Assembly: GCA_021234155.1 (NCBI GenBank)
Contig: JAJEKV010000004.1
Location: 5,646,109-5,710,108 of the forward strand
Direction: 5' to 3'
Source of the DNA: Isoetes taiwanensis
Taxonomy: Eukaryota; Streptophyta; Lycopodiopsida; Isoetales; Isoetaceae
DNA: 64,000 bases
The notes beneath the pieces were generated by a model. That model was given only the letters and a program-made list of their open reading frames with translations, was not told the origin of the DNA and made no database searches. Positions 33,754 through 46,543 of the stretch are shown here, piece by piece (the first letter of the stretch is position 1; each line of letters begins with the position of its first letter). A program made the translations under genes and the position numbers.

Positions 33754-34499
33754 TCTCGCCAAAACAAAAGAATGCTGGTCCCCTCAGCCATAGAGGGCCT
33801 TCAACTTTGTACCAAGGTGCCTAAGTGAGAATCATGGTAGAGAGAGGGTGTAATGTGCAACTGTTGATGGAATAAGAGTGAATATGGTGGTGGGAGGATG
33901 TGAGTGGAATATGATGAGTGAAAAAAGGATGAAAATGAGTGTGAATATGATGGGGTGATGATGGGAATGGAGTGTATGAGGGTGAGGTAAATGTGCAAGT
34001 GTTGAGATCTCGCCAAAACAAAAGAATGTGTGCCTCCTTGATCCTTTAAAGGGCAACTCTGCTATGATGGTGAAGCTGAATTGCAGAGTGCTTTCTTTTG
34101 GGAATGAAAAACAAGAATAAGGAGTTTAAATGGATGGCGTGGACTACTTATGGCGTGATGAATGAAAATGGAGAAAGGATGCACCTGTCATGGAAACACA
34201 CAAACTAGTTAGTCTCAAAACCTTGCAACTCTGCTATGGTGGTGAAGCTGAATTGCAGAGTGCTTTTATGGGAATGAAAACAGGAGTAAGAAGTCTAGAT
34301 GAGTAGCGTGACCACTTATGGCGGTGTGAATGAAGATGGAAAAAAGGATGCTCCCCGGATATGGCACTTGGTAAAGCATTAGTAATCACTCCTTTTCTTG
34401 AGATCACTTATACTGTCCTCAGGTCAGCCCAACCTACAATCATAAAATTAACTTATCAAAGTAATATGCTCAAAAATTAAATAGATCTAACTATTCTAA
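33754..34499 (-). mobile_element. M2 3' untranslated region with repeats
   Basis: It has the same organisation as the M1 region. Blocks with CTATG(A/G)TGGTGAAGCTG lie near 34060 and 34240, about 180 bases apart, and bases about 33863-33994 lack C on the plus strand. No gene is present. Confidence 0.7.
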
Positions 34500-36258
34500 A
34501 CCTACCATAGATCTTTAAACTCTCTGATGCAAAAAGAGGGACAAGCAAGCATGCTGGTCCCAATACCTTTTTCAAATGCAGGATATTGATAGGATTTGGT
34601 AACAACATTCTTGAGGCAACCTCTTGTAGCCAATATGAATTGGTACCTGCAGATTCCAGCACCACAAAGGGTCCTTCCCAAATATTATCAAACTTGCCAG
34701 CTGAGTCTTCTTTTGACTTATTCCACTTAAGGACAAGCTCCCCCTTCCTGTGTATTCTATGTGCAGCTTTGAATGCAGCCAGATCTTTAGCCTTTTTCAG
34801 CAAATTAGTATTCTCAGCTTCCATTCTATATTCATCTAGGTGCAGCAAGGCATCCAATCTTTCTTGCAAAGCATGTTCAAAAGGTAAGCATAATTTATGA
34901 GCCAATCTTAGGGAAGGCAACTCGAGTTCCACTGGTAAAACTGCCTCTATGCCATAAACCAAATTGAAAGGTGTATGATTTGTAGTGTTTTGATGGTGAC
35001 TCTATAAGCCCAAAGTGCATCCACTATTTTGACATGCCAATCCCTCTTGTTGACCTCAACTGTCTTCTGCAAAATATTTTTCAACACTTTGTTAGTGGCT
35101 TCAGCTTGTCCATTACCCTGAGGATAGTATGAGGAGCTTTTGGTATGCTTGACCTTCAAAATGTCCAACAAGTTAGCAATAACTTCATTAACAAAAGGTG
35201 TACCCCTATCGTAATGCAACCGAAAGGAATACCAAACCTCGAACAAACATTTTCATGTAAAAACCTTGTAGCTTGTGGAGGCATTAGCCCCGCCTCAAAG
35301 GTATAGCTTCCGCCCACTTGGTAAAACAAATTGCGGGCTACAATAATATGTTGATGTTGACCCGCGAGAAGAAGGATTAATGGGGCCAATATAATCTAGT
35401 CCCCAAATCTGAAAAGGCCCTGGAGATATGATGGGTTGAGGGCTGCTGGCAGTAAAATTCTTTTGCTAAAGATTTGGCATTGATGGCAAGTCTTTATAAT
35501 CTCATAACAATCGTTAAAAAAACAAAGGGCGGCGAGTATCCGCATCGAGAATCTTTTTTGTGTAGTATCACCAAAAAAAATGTCCTCCACAAATACCTTT
35601 ATGCATTTCCCTCGATAATTAGAGCATATTCACTTTCATCTACACACCTCAACAAGACTCCATCTCGGTTGACTTTGCACAGGACATTGTCTATCATCTT
35701 GAATTGTCTGCATTTATCCTTGAGTCTCCTTTTTTGGCTTGAAGTGAGGCTTGGGGAGATGATCCCATATTGTAAAAAGTCTCTAATAGGTTGTTGCCAT
35801 CCCCCCTTAGCTTGATCTTCTGGAGTTACCTCTATATGAGCTACTGCAAGTGAAGTGTCAGTAGTATCCAACTCATCTTCATGGTCAAAAAATATGTAAG
35901 GCAAATAAAGGCTAGGACTTCGCACTCAAATGCAACTCTTTTACATAAATATCATAACTTTGCAACTTACAAGCCCATCTTCGATCTTTGGCTTACCGGG
36001 GTTGCCTTACCAAACAAGAAACCCATTGGATTTTGCTTCATGTAGACTTGGACTTGACTCTTCAGAAGCAAGTGTCCTTGCCTATTGATAACGAACATGA
36101 GTGCAGCAACACTCTTTTCTATTCTGGTATATCTTTCTTCAAGGGCATACCATTGTTTACTTGCAAACACTATGGTGTGTTTATCCTGCAAAATGGCTAA
36201 TCCTATAGCCTTTTTAGTAACAGTAATATAAACTTCAAATGGCATGTTCAAATCTGGT
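34500..36258 (-). mobile_element. Gypsy M2 pol: integrase and start of RNase H, broken
   Basis: Reading leftwards: RNase H (35967-36251, FEVYITVTKKAIGLAILQ), the linker and integrase N-terminus (35599-35925), the integrase core (34947-35590, with several frame changes) and the C-terminus (34477-34962, GIEAVLPVELELPSLRL and GELVLKWNKSKED). The element is cut at 36258, where a third kind of palindrome-bearing repeat begins. Frame changes between 35210 and 35600 sit at CAG/CTG-like words and may be reading errors. Confidence 0.88.
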
Positions 36259-36261
36259 TTT

Positions 36262-36375
36262 TGGGTTGCCCCTAGGGGGGCAAACCCTTGTTTGTGTGGG
36301 TTTTTGGCATGTTCTAGGTATATGCTGGAATGTACCTGGGATATGCCGAAAACTGCTCCAAACCTACTCTTCCCT
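36262..36375. repeat. Repeat with palindromic tip, also at 40076
   Basis: It begins TGGGTTGCCCC-TAG-GGGGGCAAACCC (imperfect palindrome) exactly where M2 is interrupted. A related sequence of about 120 bp lies in the same direction at 40076-40200. Inference: the two may be LTR edges or remnants bounding the 3.8 kb between them. Confidence 0.45.
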
Positions 36376-37789
36376 GTAAACTCGCGGTCACCTGAGTTGT
36401 GGGTGGCTGATGTTTGAACCGCCTAACCGGAAGACAGAGGATCGGGCTATGGCGACCCCCAAGAGGCCAAGCCCTCCAAGTCCGACAGCAGCGGAGGCAA
36501 TAAAAGAGTATTGCAAAAAGCCTCGTTGCACTTGTCCAGGACCAGCCTCGCCTCTGGAGCAGGAAGTGTGCATATTAAGCAACCACTTCAATCCATGGGA
36601 CTAGAGTTTCTCGGACAAATGTGAGTTATAGATTGATGCCCGTGCCATGTATGTAACTAACTTTGTTTTTCAATGGCGCATAGCTATGCTAAATTTTAAA
36701 ACGGAGTCTGACCATCGACTACATTTTTTCGTGCACCAACAGTATTCTAAATGCTCATCCATAACAAATTGAGCTTGAACTATTTGCTTGGAGAAAGTAG
36801 TTGGTTTTATCATATATCTTCTAAATGAAAACGATTATTTTATGATTCTTGTACTTGTTTCCCTTTGTTCATAACCGATGCATCCATCTTGTAAAAATTT
36901 AGCTCATTAAGAAAGTCATTGTTTTAATGGGAAACTCATAAAACAAGCCCCGCCAATACTTAGGGATTTGGATATATATTGTGATTTCGTAATGTATTCG
37001 GGTTCTAGCCGCGGTGCCTAATCACAAGAGTAGGTACCATCTTACCGCCAATGCGTTTCCACCTAGTGCCTCAACTGATGTTGGAATTTCTACAATAGGA
37101 GCTGCAGTTATTGGCCTTGACAAGGTTGAATAGAACAGCTAACAAACAGAAGGTAAGTATAATTGTGAACTGTTGTAGATTCTTGAAATCATAGTGAAGT
37201 ATGTTGCATGTGTTGTTAATTAGCAAATGGTGGTTCATATTCGTGAATTACACCAGGCATGGCCGCTTTGTTGCTATTTCGCACTAGAGGTGAAATATCT
37301 TCTCTCTTCATTGTCTATAGTATCCAGAATATTCTCACTTGTTGGATCTAAGGTTAATGTGGCAAAGTTGAGACATAAGCAGCCAGTCGCAGCTAATGCT
37401 TTAAGGTGTAATAACCGGGACATGAACTCTACTTCACTTTGCTTGAATATATAGTTCTTTATATGGACACCTAAATATGCTAGAATAAAGATGTTTGTGA
37501 GCCTTATGATTATATTTTGATGTATAGGAGCAATGTTAACATGTAACTTAAAACCAAGAGTTTTTCATAAAAGAAGGGGATAAAATCCAAATTACGCTTC
37601 GCCACTTTATGGCTTCCTTCTCAAAGTTGGTGTTTAACATGTGGGAATTTGTTTTCGCATTAACTTCTAGTTTATGATAACCCATGCATATGATAAGAGG
37701 AATTTAAACTATGGAAGTCTTCAACCAGATTTATATAAGTGAAATCTAGAATAGATTACAATATATGTTAAAAGATGGAACTTTTGCTA
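36376..37789. other. No gene supported
   Basis: A 50-codon frame at 36450-36603 starts with a good ATG (MATPKRPSPPSPTAAEA) and ends LSNHFNPWD. This has a faint resemblance to an Argonaute N-terminal exon but is too short to claim. The remainder is AT-rich with no recognisable coding sequence. Confidence 0.35.
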
Positions 37790-38767
37790 GGTTGGTATGG
37801 TAACCCCGGAGGCTGAAATTGACTATGAGAAGATTGTGAGGGACACCTGCAGGATATTGGATTTGTCTCGATTCTCGCCCTGTGGTTCCTGGTTTTGATG
37901 TTGATCATTACAAAGTATTGGTTAACATTGAGCAACAGAGTCCCCGATATTGCTCGAGGTGTTCATGGTAATTTGACTAAGAAGCATGAGGAGATTGACC
38001 CGTGACCAAGATCATATGTTTGGCTATGCTAACGATGAGACCGAGGAGCTGATGCCTCTTAGCCATGTACTAGCAACCAAGCTTGGTGCAAAGCTGACTG
38101 AAGTTAGGAAGAATAGTACCTGTGGATGGCTCCGGGCCAAGTGACTCTGGAGTACAAAAATGAAGGTGGTGTTTTGATATCAACCCAGCACGATGAAACT
38201 GTCACCATTGATCAGATTGCGGCTGATCTGAGGGAGTATGTTATCAAGCCCATCATTCCTAAGAAGTATTTGGTTGAGAAGACCATTTTCCACTTGAACC
38301 CCTCTGGCAGGATTTGTCATTGGTGGTCCTCATGGTGATGCTGGACTGACAGGGCGCAAAATTATCATTGATACCTATGGAGGATGGGGAGCTCATGGTG
38401 GTGGTGCCTTCTCAAGAAAGGACCCAACCAAGGTGGACCAAAGTGGGGCATACATCGTTCAACAGGCTGCAAAGAGATGTGGTAGCAGCTGGACTTGTCG
38501 CTGCTGCATTGTGCAGGTTTTCTATGCCATTGGTGTTCCTGAGCCTCTGTCTGTGGATACTTATGGAACATGTAAGATACTTGATGCTCAGATTTTGCAG
38601 CTGACCAAGGAAGGCCAAGGATGATTTTATTAATTTTGATCTCAAAAGGGGAGGTAGCAAGAGGTATTAGAAGATCACGTGATATGGCCACTTTAAGTAG
38701 AGATGACCCCGATTTCACTTTGAAGTTCCTCAAGCCTCTCAACGCAGTAAAAAATATTGAGGCTTGA
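37790..38767 (+). pseudogene. S-adenosylmethionine synthase pseudogene
   Basis: Frames shifted against each other match SAM synthase from DYEKIVRDTC (37820) to the C-terminal stop TGA at 38765. Visible segments are [92 protein letters not shown] and [10 protein letters not shown]. The enzyme makes S-adenosylmethionine from methionine and ATP. The first ~110 residues are missing. About nine codons are lost in frame between EGG and VLIST (near 38170). Many frameshifts occur and the nucleotide-binding GAFSG reads GAFSR. No introns interrupt the matched part, but plant SAM synthase coding regions are usually intronless, so retroposition is not proved. Confidence 0.92.
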
Positions 38768-40075
38768 TCTTCAACCTAATCCCGGCGCTTTGGAGAATTT
38801 TTTTTTTTTTCGTTACATTCCATTCAAAGATTCTACCCCTAGTTTTTATGCTACGTGATAAAAATAACTCAAGGTGGCATATTAGTTGGCGAGTAATGAC
38901 TAGTATAATTTTGTTCATCAGTCCATTGTTTAGGTATATGCTGTAGCCTGTAAGTTCTCCTATATCTCGAGGCAAGTGTTTTTGCAGTTGATCAGATAAT
39001 GAAAAAAGGATCAGCATTTCTGTTGTTGTTTCCAATCTTAACTGAGATAATGGTGGATTATAGTTTGTTGCTTGGCATGGATAGACTCATTGAGTTGATG
39101 CTGCTAAAATTTTCCAATCTTAACTAAGATAACTATGGAGATAAAAATGTTCTATTTATTATGGTTTGTTGCTTAGCTCGAGTGAGTCGCCATATGAAGT
39201 GTTCAATTAAAAAGGATTATTAGTGTCAGATGATAGTTATATCATGCTAATTAATTCTCTGATAGTGTTATCATGCAATATGGTCGTTGGTTTTAACAGT
39301 TATAAAGGCACTACAGATTCTTGTGGCCAAGGTTTTAGGGCTGGTGATTAGCTTGCCTTTGGAGGGTGCAGATCACTTTCTAACCAGCCAAATTTTTTTC
39401 CTTAAAATTAAAGGACATTAAGTGTGCCATGTGGCACAACATACTTGAGCCCCGGACGTAATCGGGCCCTAAACTGCTTTTTACATATGTCTCGGCCGAT
39501 ATAATGGTAATATACATAGCAACATCATAAAGTGTACAAGCAGAATAACCAACAAAGAGTTACCCCTGCTACGTGTTGGAAAAATTGAACCTCCAACCTG
39601 CTCCAGCCCATGATAAAGACTAGTAACAAGATAAGAATTAGTGTATCCCGCATAGCTCAACAACACTACAAGCTTCTTAACGTTTTGTTTTTGTGCAATT
39701 TGAACCAAAGTTCCTAAAGCAACTATGAAATATTAAATCAATGAATAGTAAACGAATCCCTACCTCTTTGGATCTTCAAGCTCTATGGCTGGCTTAAAAC
39801 CTCAAGCTTGAACATAACCATAAAGTCAGTTGATGGTTGTAGCCGAAACTGCAGGAAAATCTTGGATAGCCATATCTAGTACTACCTTGGCTCTTTGCAC
39901 GTCATAGGTTGTTATGCACTGCCCTAGCTACTTCTGAGAATGCACATGCAAAAAGGGCTACATACCGAACCCCTCCTCCATGAACCATTGGTCCCGAAAT
40001 TATTATTTCCAATTGAGTAAAAGCGATGTTTGAAAACTCTATCCCAAAGATGCTAGAAAATCGTATATGTATTTC
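38768..40075. other. Intergenic, with a possible degraded gene remnant on the minus strand (39481-39990)
   Basis: On the minus strand, 39481-39725 reads ALGTLVQIAQKQNVKKL... and 39760-39990 contains pieces such as VVLDMAIQDFPAVSATT and GGGVRYVALFACAF in shifting frames. They look protein-like, but I cannot name a family. No other feature is seen. Confidence 0.25.
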
Positions 40076-41241
40076 TGGGTTGCACCTGGGGGGGTAAACT
40101 CTTGCTCATGTGCATTTTTGGCATATTCCAGAGATATGCTGCTATATGCCTAAAATATTCTAAAAACTACTCCAAACCTGTTATTTCCCTATAAACAGAA
40201 TTAACACCCCAATTGCTCATCCTCAAGTGCATTGCTAGTATCCTTAACTTTTTCTCTGCCCCTCCTTCATGTCCCCATAGCATTTCCATATACTAGTCTA
40301 CAAGCATTAGCAAGTACGTAAAGTTTGGGTAGTTTCATTCTGAAATTTTCGTCCAATCCAAGAGTGACACGTGTGCAACATTCTTTCCTAGAATTGTTCA
40401 ATTAGTTGCGTTCTAAGTTTCTAGTTGCATTCCAAGATCTCTACTTGCAATTTGCTTTGCATTCTAGTTTCTTAATTAATTTACAAGAGATTTCTATTAA
40501 TTAGCCACAGAATTGAACCCCAGTGAAACTATAGCCTACAGATTGGAAAATGTTACACAAAACATAAAAATCTTCTTAAAAAATCATCGGACATGTTTGC
40601 CAAGGAGTTGGAAAGGGGGAAATAGGAGTAGCTTCATCTTTGCTCTGCAATAAAGATGCGGTTATCTAGAGGTGAAAGATGCAAATATTTTATGCCCCCC
40701 GTGAGGTCTAAAAAGCATAATATAAAACCGAAAGCTTACGTAAAAACATAAAAGTATTTACAAAGAATCATTGACCCTCTGCTTTAAGGCCTTCGATAGC
40801 AAGCATAACATAAAACTCTTCACAAAGAAAGCAAGTATAGAAAAGAAAGAAGCGGTAGAAGAAGATCGCGGATCACCGAGAAACTATGCTTGCTTTGAGC
40901 TTGCCAGAAACTGGATACCTACTTTTTTCCAGCTTTGATCTTCAAAAGAGCAAACAAAACACTATAAAGACCTAGAAACCAAAAACAATTTTTCTTCCCC
41001 GCCGCGCAAGGTGTCGCGGATCTTGGTGTGCTCGATCTTGCGCATGCTTTTCTTCCCCTCAGAGCACCAAGGTGCCATAGCTAGAGCTCGATGGCAAAGA
41101 TAGAAGACGCCATAGCCAAAGGCGGTACACAAGTCCATGCTTTTGTCAGATAGGCTACAACATATTGTAACAAAGCATTATATTATAACAATGGCATTTG
41201 GTTTTCCATTAATATGTTGAATGCTTTCAAAGATGTTGTTA

Positions 41242-41272
<31 letters not shown>

Positions 41273-41281
41273 CTCATGTAA
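40076..41281. other. Repeat relic and unassigned DNA; AAT microsatellite at 41246-41271
   Basis: The left 120 bp match 36262-36375. The rest has no supported gene. A run of about eight AAT units lies immediately before the truncated integrase of M3. Confidence 0.5.
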
Positions 41282-42300
41282 GAACCTAGTCACAGATGGC
41301 ATTAGCCCTGCCTCAAAGGAATTGCCTCTACCCATTTGGTAAAGTAATCAGAAGCTACAATAATGTGCTGATGTTGTCCCTGCAGAAGGGGGGGTTAATA
41401 GGACCAATATAATCTAATCCCCAAATTTGGGAAGGTCCCGGAGAAATTATGGGGTTTAGTGCAGCTGGGAGGAGGATCCTTTGCCAAATATTTGGCATTT
41501 GTGGCAAGATTTTATAGCAAAGATAGCAATCTTTAAATATTGTAGGCCAATAGTATCCTCGACCGAGAATTTTTTGGCAAGAGTGTCTCCAAAGAAAATG
41601 GCCTCCACATATTCCTTCATGCATTTCCCTAATGATCAAAGTGCATTCTTCTTCATTGACACACCTTAATAATAATCCATCCCCGCTGACTTTACATAAA
41701 ACATCATTAATCATTTTGAACCGCCTCAGACTTTTTTTTTTAAATCTCCTTTGTCGCTCGAGGTCAATCCGAGGGCATCTCCTTAAATTGTAGGAAATTT
41801 TTTATAGGTAGTCGCCAATCTTGTTGGCCCCGCGCCACGTCATCATCCGCCTCAGAATAAGCTAAGGCATCCACAAAGTCAACAACTTCTACTACATCTT
41901 CATGGTCAAAGAAGATATAAGGCAAATATAGACGGGGCTTTTCACTTGATGTAACTCTTTATAGAAATGTCAAAAGTTTGTAACTTGCAAGCCCACCTTT
42001 GAATTTTTGGCTTAGAAGTAGCCTTACCAAATAATAAAAAACCTGTTGGATTTTGTTTCATATAAACTTGAACTGAGCTCTTCAATAATAAATGACCTTG
42101 TCTCATTAATTAGGAACATGAGAGCAAAGCAAAGACTTTCTCCATTATGGTGTATCTTTCTTCGCTTGAACTCCATCAATCGGGCAAAAGCTATGGTGTG
42201 CTTGTCCCAAAAAATAGCTAAGCCTATGGCCTTTTAGTAATAGTAATGTAAAACCTCAAATGGCTTGTCCAAATCTGGTTTTTTTAGGAGAGTTGCTTCA
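41282..42300 (-). mobile_element. Gypsy M3: integrase N-terminal half and RNase H
   Basis: 41355-41714 encodes VLCKVSGDGLLLRCVNEEE and WGLDYIGPINPP. The frame continues to about 41282 (FTKWVEAIPL), where integrase is cut next to the AAT run. The RNase H stretch (about 41900-42300) is broken into many frames, with most breaks at CAG/CTG-type words. Confidence 0.85.
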
Positions 42301-43392
42301 CAAATGGACTTTTTAAGCAATTCAAAAGACTCTTGGCATTCTGATGACCATGTGACGGTGGACATGCTTGCTCTCGATTTGGAAATCCTCGCCTATTCTT
42401 GTCAGCTTAGAAATAGGGCTTATAATGTGAGCAAAATTAGGAATATACATCCTAAGAAAACTAGTCATGCCAATAAAACTTTTGACCTGCTTCAAGTTTT
42501 GGGGCACCAGCTTTTTGAGAGCTTCAACTGCTCCTTGTGCCACTGTGATACCATTGTTGGATACCTCGCGGTCCCAAAAGTTGCCCTTTGATGCAAAAAA
42601 TACACTTCTTTGGATTAAGGTTGACTCAGATTCCCTACACAAAAAGAACATATCTTTGCCAACAATTCCAAAATGATTAGTAGGGTGAGATCCTAAACAA
42701 AGGTCATCCAAATAAACTCAATTTTTGAGGAGACATAGGCCTAAAAATAACATCCATGGCTCTCCTCGAATGTAGCAGATGCATTCATTAGTCCAAAAGG
42801 CATTCTTTTCATTGCATAAGTTCCCAAGGAGTAATAAAAGAGGTCTTGGGTTGGTCTCTTTCTCAGAATACTAACTGATTGAATCCCAAAAATCCATCTA
42901 AAATGAGTACACCTCTTTACTCCGCCACAAAGATATAAGATCTCTTCTAAAAAGGGCAAAGGGTAACAATCTTTGATGGTAGCCTTGTTAAGATCTCGAT
43001 AGTCAATGCAAATCCTTAAGGCACCATTTTTTTCTCCACAGAACAATACAAGATACCCATTCCGATTAATAATCTCAATAATAACACCCGCATCCAACAT
43101 CTTATCCAATTCATCTTTAATTAATCCCATGAGTGAGGCATTAATCCTTCTTAATTTTGAAAACAGGTCTACAACCTTCTTTAATCTTAATTTCAAATTG
43201 ACATACCTCAGCTTTGATACCTGATAGCTCAATAATCCCAAGCAAATACATCTTTCTCTCTTCAAAGAACATTTGTATTTCCTCCCTATCTTGATATTCA
43301 ATCGATCTCCAACAAATAGGGTTCTAGTCTTACCACTTTTGGTATATCTTTTTCCTCCGATGCATTGATGGTTAGGATAGGACAAAGAGCCT
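42301..43392 (-). mobile_element. Gypsy M3: reverse transcriptase
   Basis: 42741-43385 and 42322-42711 encode LRICIDYRDLNKAT, CYPLPFLEE, YAMKRMPFGLMNASATF, YLDDLC (catalytic) and LKQVKSFIGMTSFLR. The protein is the closest relative of the M1/M2 family. Frameshifts occur near 43300 and 42715. Confidence 0.88.
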
Positions 43393-44300
43393 TCACCTCA
43401 TTAGCATCAAGGTCTTCCTCCGAATAGCCCCCTCACGTGTAACATGAGAGTTTCTCACATAGAGCATCAGCTTCCATTTTCTTCTCTTGGTATGTGAGTA
43501 ATCTCCCATGAGACAAAAACTCGAAAGTGAGACTTGCCCGCAAATTAATTGTGAGTCACCAAAAATGTGGATGTTGGTAATATCCATAGCTTTGGCTTCC
43601 CAAGACCCGCAATCAAAGCTTTTATATTCTCGCTGCATTAGATGTGATTTGGGGAAGATTCTTCCCACTTTAGCTAAAAGTTTATGAGAGGAATCTTTTA
43701 AGAATAGCCGCAGATGATGCAATATTTAGTTTTTAGAAATACCTCCATCAAACCATAAGAGTCCCGATGGTCCTTGTCTCGCTGGGAGTGCACATTCCAT
43801 AATGAGGGGAACCATTTCACAACTCACCGATCTTGCCTTTTTTATCCCAGAAGATCCCAAGGGTTCTTCAATTAACATTTCTTTTAATAAAATGTACCTC
43901 TTCCTTGGAGTCATAGGAGCCCTCTTGGTTACAAATTGTAGCAGTCTGAGAGCCATTTGAGATGGTACATCTCCCTTGAGACCAGATCGCCCGGCATCCA
44001 CAAAGCATAACCATCTCCTTCCTAGCAGTAAGTCATAGATATCGATTCATCTCCTATATCTTCAAAAGCCACCACAATAAAGTTAGCAGCCACAGCTATG
44101 CCTTCTCAGATAATGTGCACTTTAGTCACCACACCAACAGGAGAAATCTTAGCATTATAAAAGATTTTTAATAGCATAGAGGCTTTCTTTATCCACCTCA
44201 AAACCACACTTCTTCATAATATGGTATGGCATAATATTTGGGGAGAACCCCATCAAGTAACACGTTGGAAAAGGTATACCCTCCTAGAGCAAATACCGAA
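43393..44300 (-). mobile_element. Gypsy M3: protease and extra RNase H upstream of RT
   Basis: Reading leftwards from 44300: the protease active-site region (about 44230-44255, LLDG..SPNIMP), then an RNase H domain (43393-43760) with LLWFDGGISKN, KLLAKVGRIFP, YKSF and IFGDSQLICGQ. It precedes the RT at 43385. The domain order agrees with element P although the sequences are well diverged. Confidence 0.8.
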
Positions 44301-44990
44301 AGTATGTAAATGCTCTGTGGTCTCTTCATGTGTATAGAATAAGGTCAGTGGCATCAAGAAAATTCACACAAGCATTTAATACCTCACCATTGGTTTGTTG
44401 AAGTACCCTTTTTCCAGTAACTAGGTGCAATCTTTAATAAAGTAAAGATATCCACACTCACCTTTGGATTTTTTTTAAGCAAAACATCAACCCCATCGAG
44501 GTCTTGATCTTTTTACCATATTTTTGCTGAGGGGGTGGAGCTATGATCCGAAAGGTGACTCCATCACGTGGCACAAGCCCCGGGCAAGAGAATGCCTACT
44601 TGGTTCAAAGATGTACTTGAGCTTCATTCATGCTTCTAGTTTGTAACCCACCATGACTTCTTTCAGATTTAGGAACTTTTGTAGCTTGATAAATCTTATA
44701 GAGGTGCTTTGGTTCAAGCAAATCTCACAGTGAGGTTTAGACTCGGGTCTTCTCCTTTTCTTGTTTAGCAAAATATTCTTTAACAAAGACACCTAGCATC
44801 AGTATGGCCAACTTCTTTACAAAAAGAACAAACAGGACATTCCTTTCCAAAGTGACCTTTTCTATTACATCTGGGGCATACTTGCCAATAGCATATTTCT
44901 GATGGGTGAGAATTTGCTGCCACATTTTGTGGCAGCAAGAGGAAATTGTACAACACAAGAAGAAGACAAGCCGCCAATGCCGATTTTAAG
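44301..44990 (-). mobile_element. Gypsy M3: gag C-terminus with zinc knuckles
   Basis: 44780-44977 and 44737-44958 encode CPRCNRKGHFGKEC and CSFCKEVGHTDARC, two CCHC knuckles equivalent to the second and third of element P. The capsid part is missing. The similarity stops at about 44990, and 44991-45176 is unassigned sequence running into the duplication junction. Confidence 0.85.
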
Positions 44991-45429
44991 TCGATTACAC
45001 TCTTGAAGGATTATTTTGTTTCAGATCATTGAAGAATTTTTTTGATGAAGACTAAGGAAGGACATTCATGGAAGCTATTTCATTAGATCAAATTAAATGG
45101 TCACAAGGAGCAAGAAAAAGTCAAGTCATCATATTTGAGCAAACAAGAGAGCAAAGGACACCCACAAGCTAATTTAAACTTTTGAGCAAAAAATAACCTA
45201 TGTTTGCCCTTTTTTTTTTTTTCCCTTCTCTCTCTTTTTCTATTCCTTATCTTTTATTTATATCAACACCATACAAATGCATATGTTTCACAATACCATG
45301 TGTTTCTTCATCACGAATGCCATATGTAGTCAACCAACACATAGACATGTCAAACCAAATAGTTAAAACCAACAATCTCCCCCCTCATGCCTGTGTGATA
45401 GCCAATTCAACATTTTCTACTCCTAAACT

Positions 45430-46543
45430 CTTTTTCGAAACCTCTTAAATTTGAACTCAAACCAAAGCTTTTGTAAATATGTACACTGCTTTGATATGCG
45501 TAGGTCTATATAGAGCAGTTATTTCCCCACTTTTTACATGATCACGTATGAAATGATTATGTAACTCAATATGTTTGGTTCTTTCATGTAGAACTAGATT
45601 TTTAATCATGGCAACGCAGCTTGTACTATCACAATATAAAGGTGTTGGCTCTTTCTGCATTATACCTAATTCTGCTAGTAATTGTCTAAGCCAAATTATT
45701 TCTCTAGAGGCAAAGAGATCTTTGCTGCATATTACGCTTCTGCAGTGAAAAGCAATAGAGGGTTGTTTCTTACTTTTTTCCAAGCGATAGATGTCTTGCC
45801 TAGCAAACATGCATATCCAGATCTTGACCTGCATGTATCCACATCACCTTCCCAATCTGCATCTACAAAACCTTCAAGTAATAGACTTTCCAAGTTTACA
45901 CCATGTTCACGTCTAAAACAAGTCCATAATTTTTGAGTGCCCTTCAAAAACACGAGAATACGTTTTTTCGCGGTTCAATGTCCTTCACGGGATTGTTCAA
46001 AAATTATTTCGGCATATTTACTCCATCTGAGATATCGGGGCGTGTGCAGGTTTGATACATATTGAAGACATCCAATAAGTTCCCTATAAAGATCGATTCA
46101 TCATAATATTCTTTTTCTTCTTACGTTTTTGGATACATCTCGAGCTAATTCTTTTGCCGGAATCTTTCTGAGAGTGCTTGCGGGGATTACATTCTTCCAT
46201 CTTAAACCTTTTAAAGCATACCTAAAATATTCTTTTTTAGGTAATAGCTATAATTCCCTTTTGTCTATGTCTATAAACTTCCCATGCCCCTAATAAGCAC
46301 ATTTAAGTTCCCTAGATCGTCATTTTGAAACCTTTGCTTCAAAATATTTTTGCAATGTTCAAAGCGGTTAACATTGTTAGCGACCATAACACAATCATCT
46401 ACATATCTTGTGACTATGCAAAAAGATATCCGTCTCTATAGACATACACATTTCCATCCATGTTTAATTTTTCAAACTTCGTGTTCTTTCAAATGATTGT
46501 CAAGGCATACATACCATTGCCTTGTGCACACTTATAGCCCATC
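45430..46543 (-). mobile_element. Copia RT/RNase H, second copy, many frameshifts
   Basis: Same protein as 16290-17412: 45732-45953 gives EGFVDADWEGD, 45457-45834 gives the RNase H tail. The ADIFTKAL motif reads VYIFTKAL. Breaks fall at the CHG-type words seen elsewhere. The LTR and PPT lie at 45177-45376. Confidence 0.85.

Larger units (their letters stand above)
16067..45176. repeat. Tandem duplication B, unit 1 (29.1 kb)
   Basis: Sequence from 16067 on (AAACTTTTGAGC...) reappears from 45177 on in the same order and orientation through the end of the window, at offsets of 29.1-29.2 kb. Unit 1 runs directly into unit 2 at 45176/45177. Left contexts differ (CACCTGC against GCTAATTT), which fixes the breakpoint. 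Within it lie the copia end, the plus gypsy element, M1, M2, the SAM synthase pseudogene and M3. Confidence 0.9.

Noticed and set aside
33081-34056. Overlapping minus-strand frames of 66-123 codons
   Set aside because: They are translations of LTR and C-free/G-free tracts (Ser/His/Pro/Leu-rich) and lack motifs.
36450-36603. Possible Argonaute N-terminal exon (NHF motif)
   Set aside because: Only about 50 codons and a three-residue match. No splice partner exons were found nearby.
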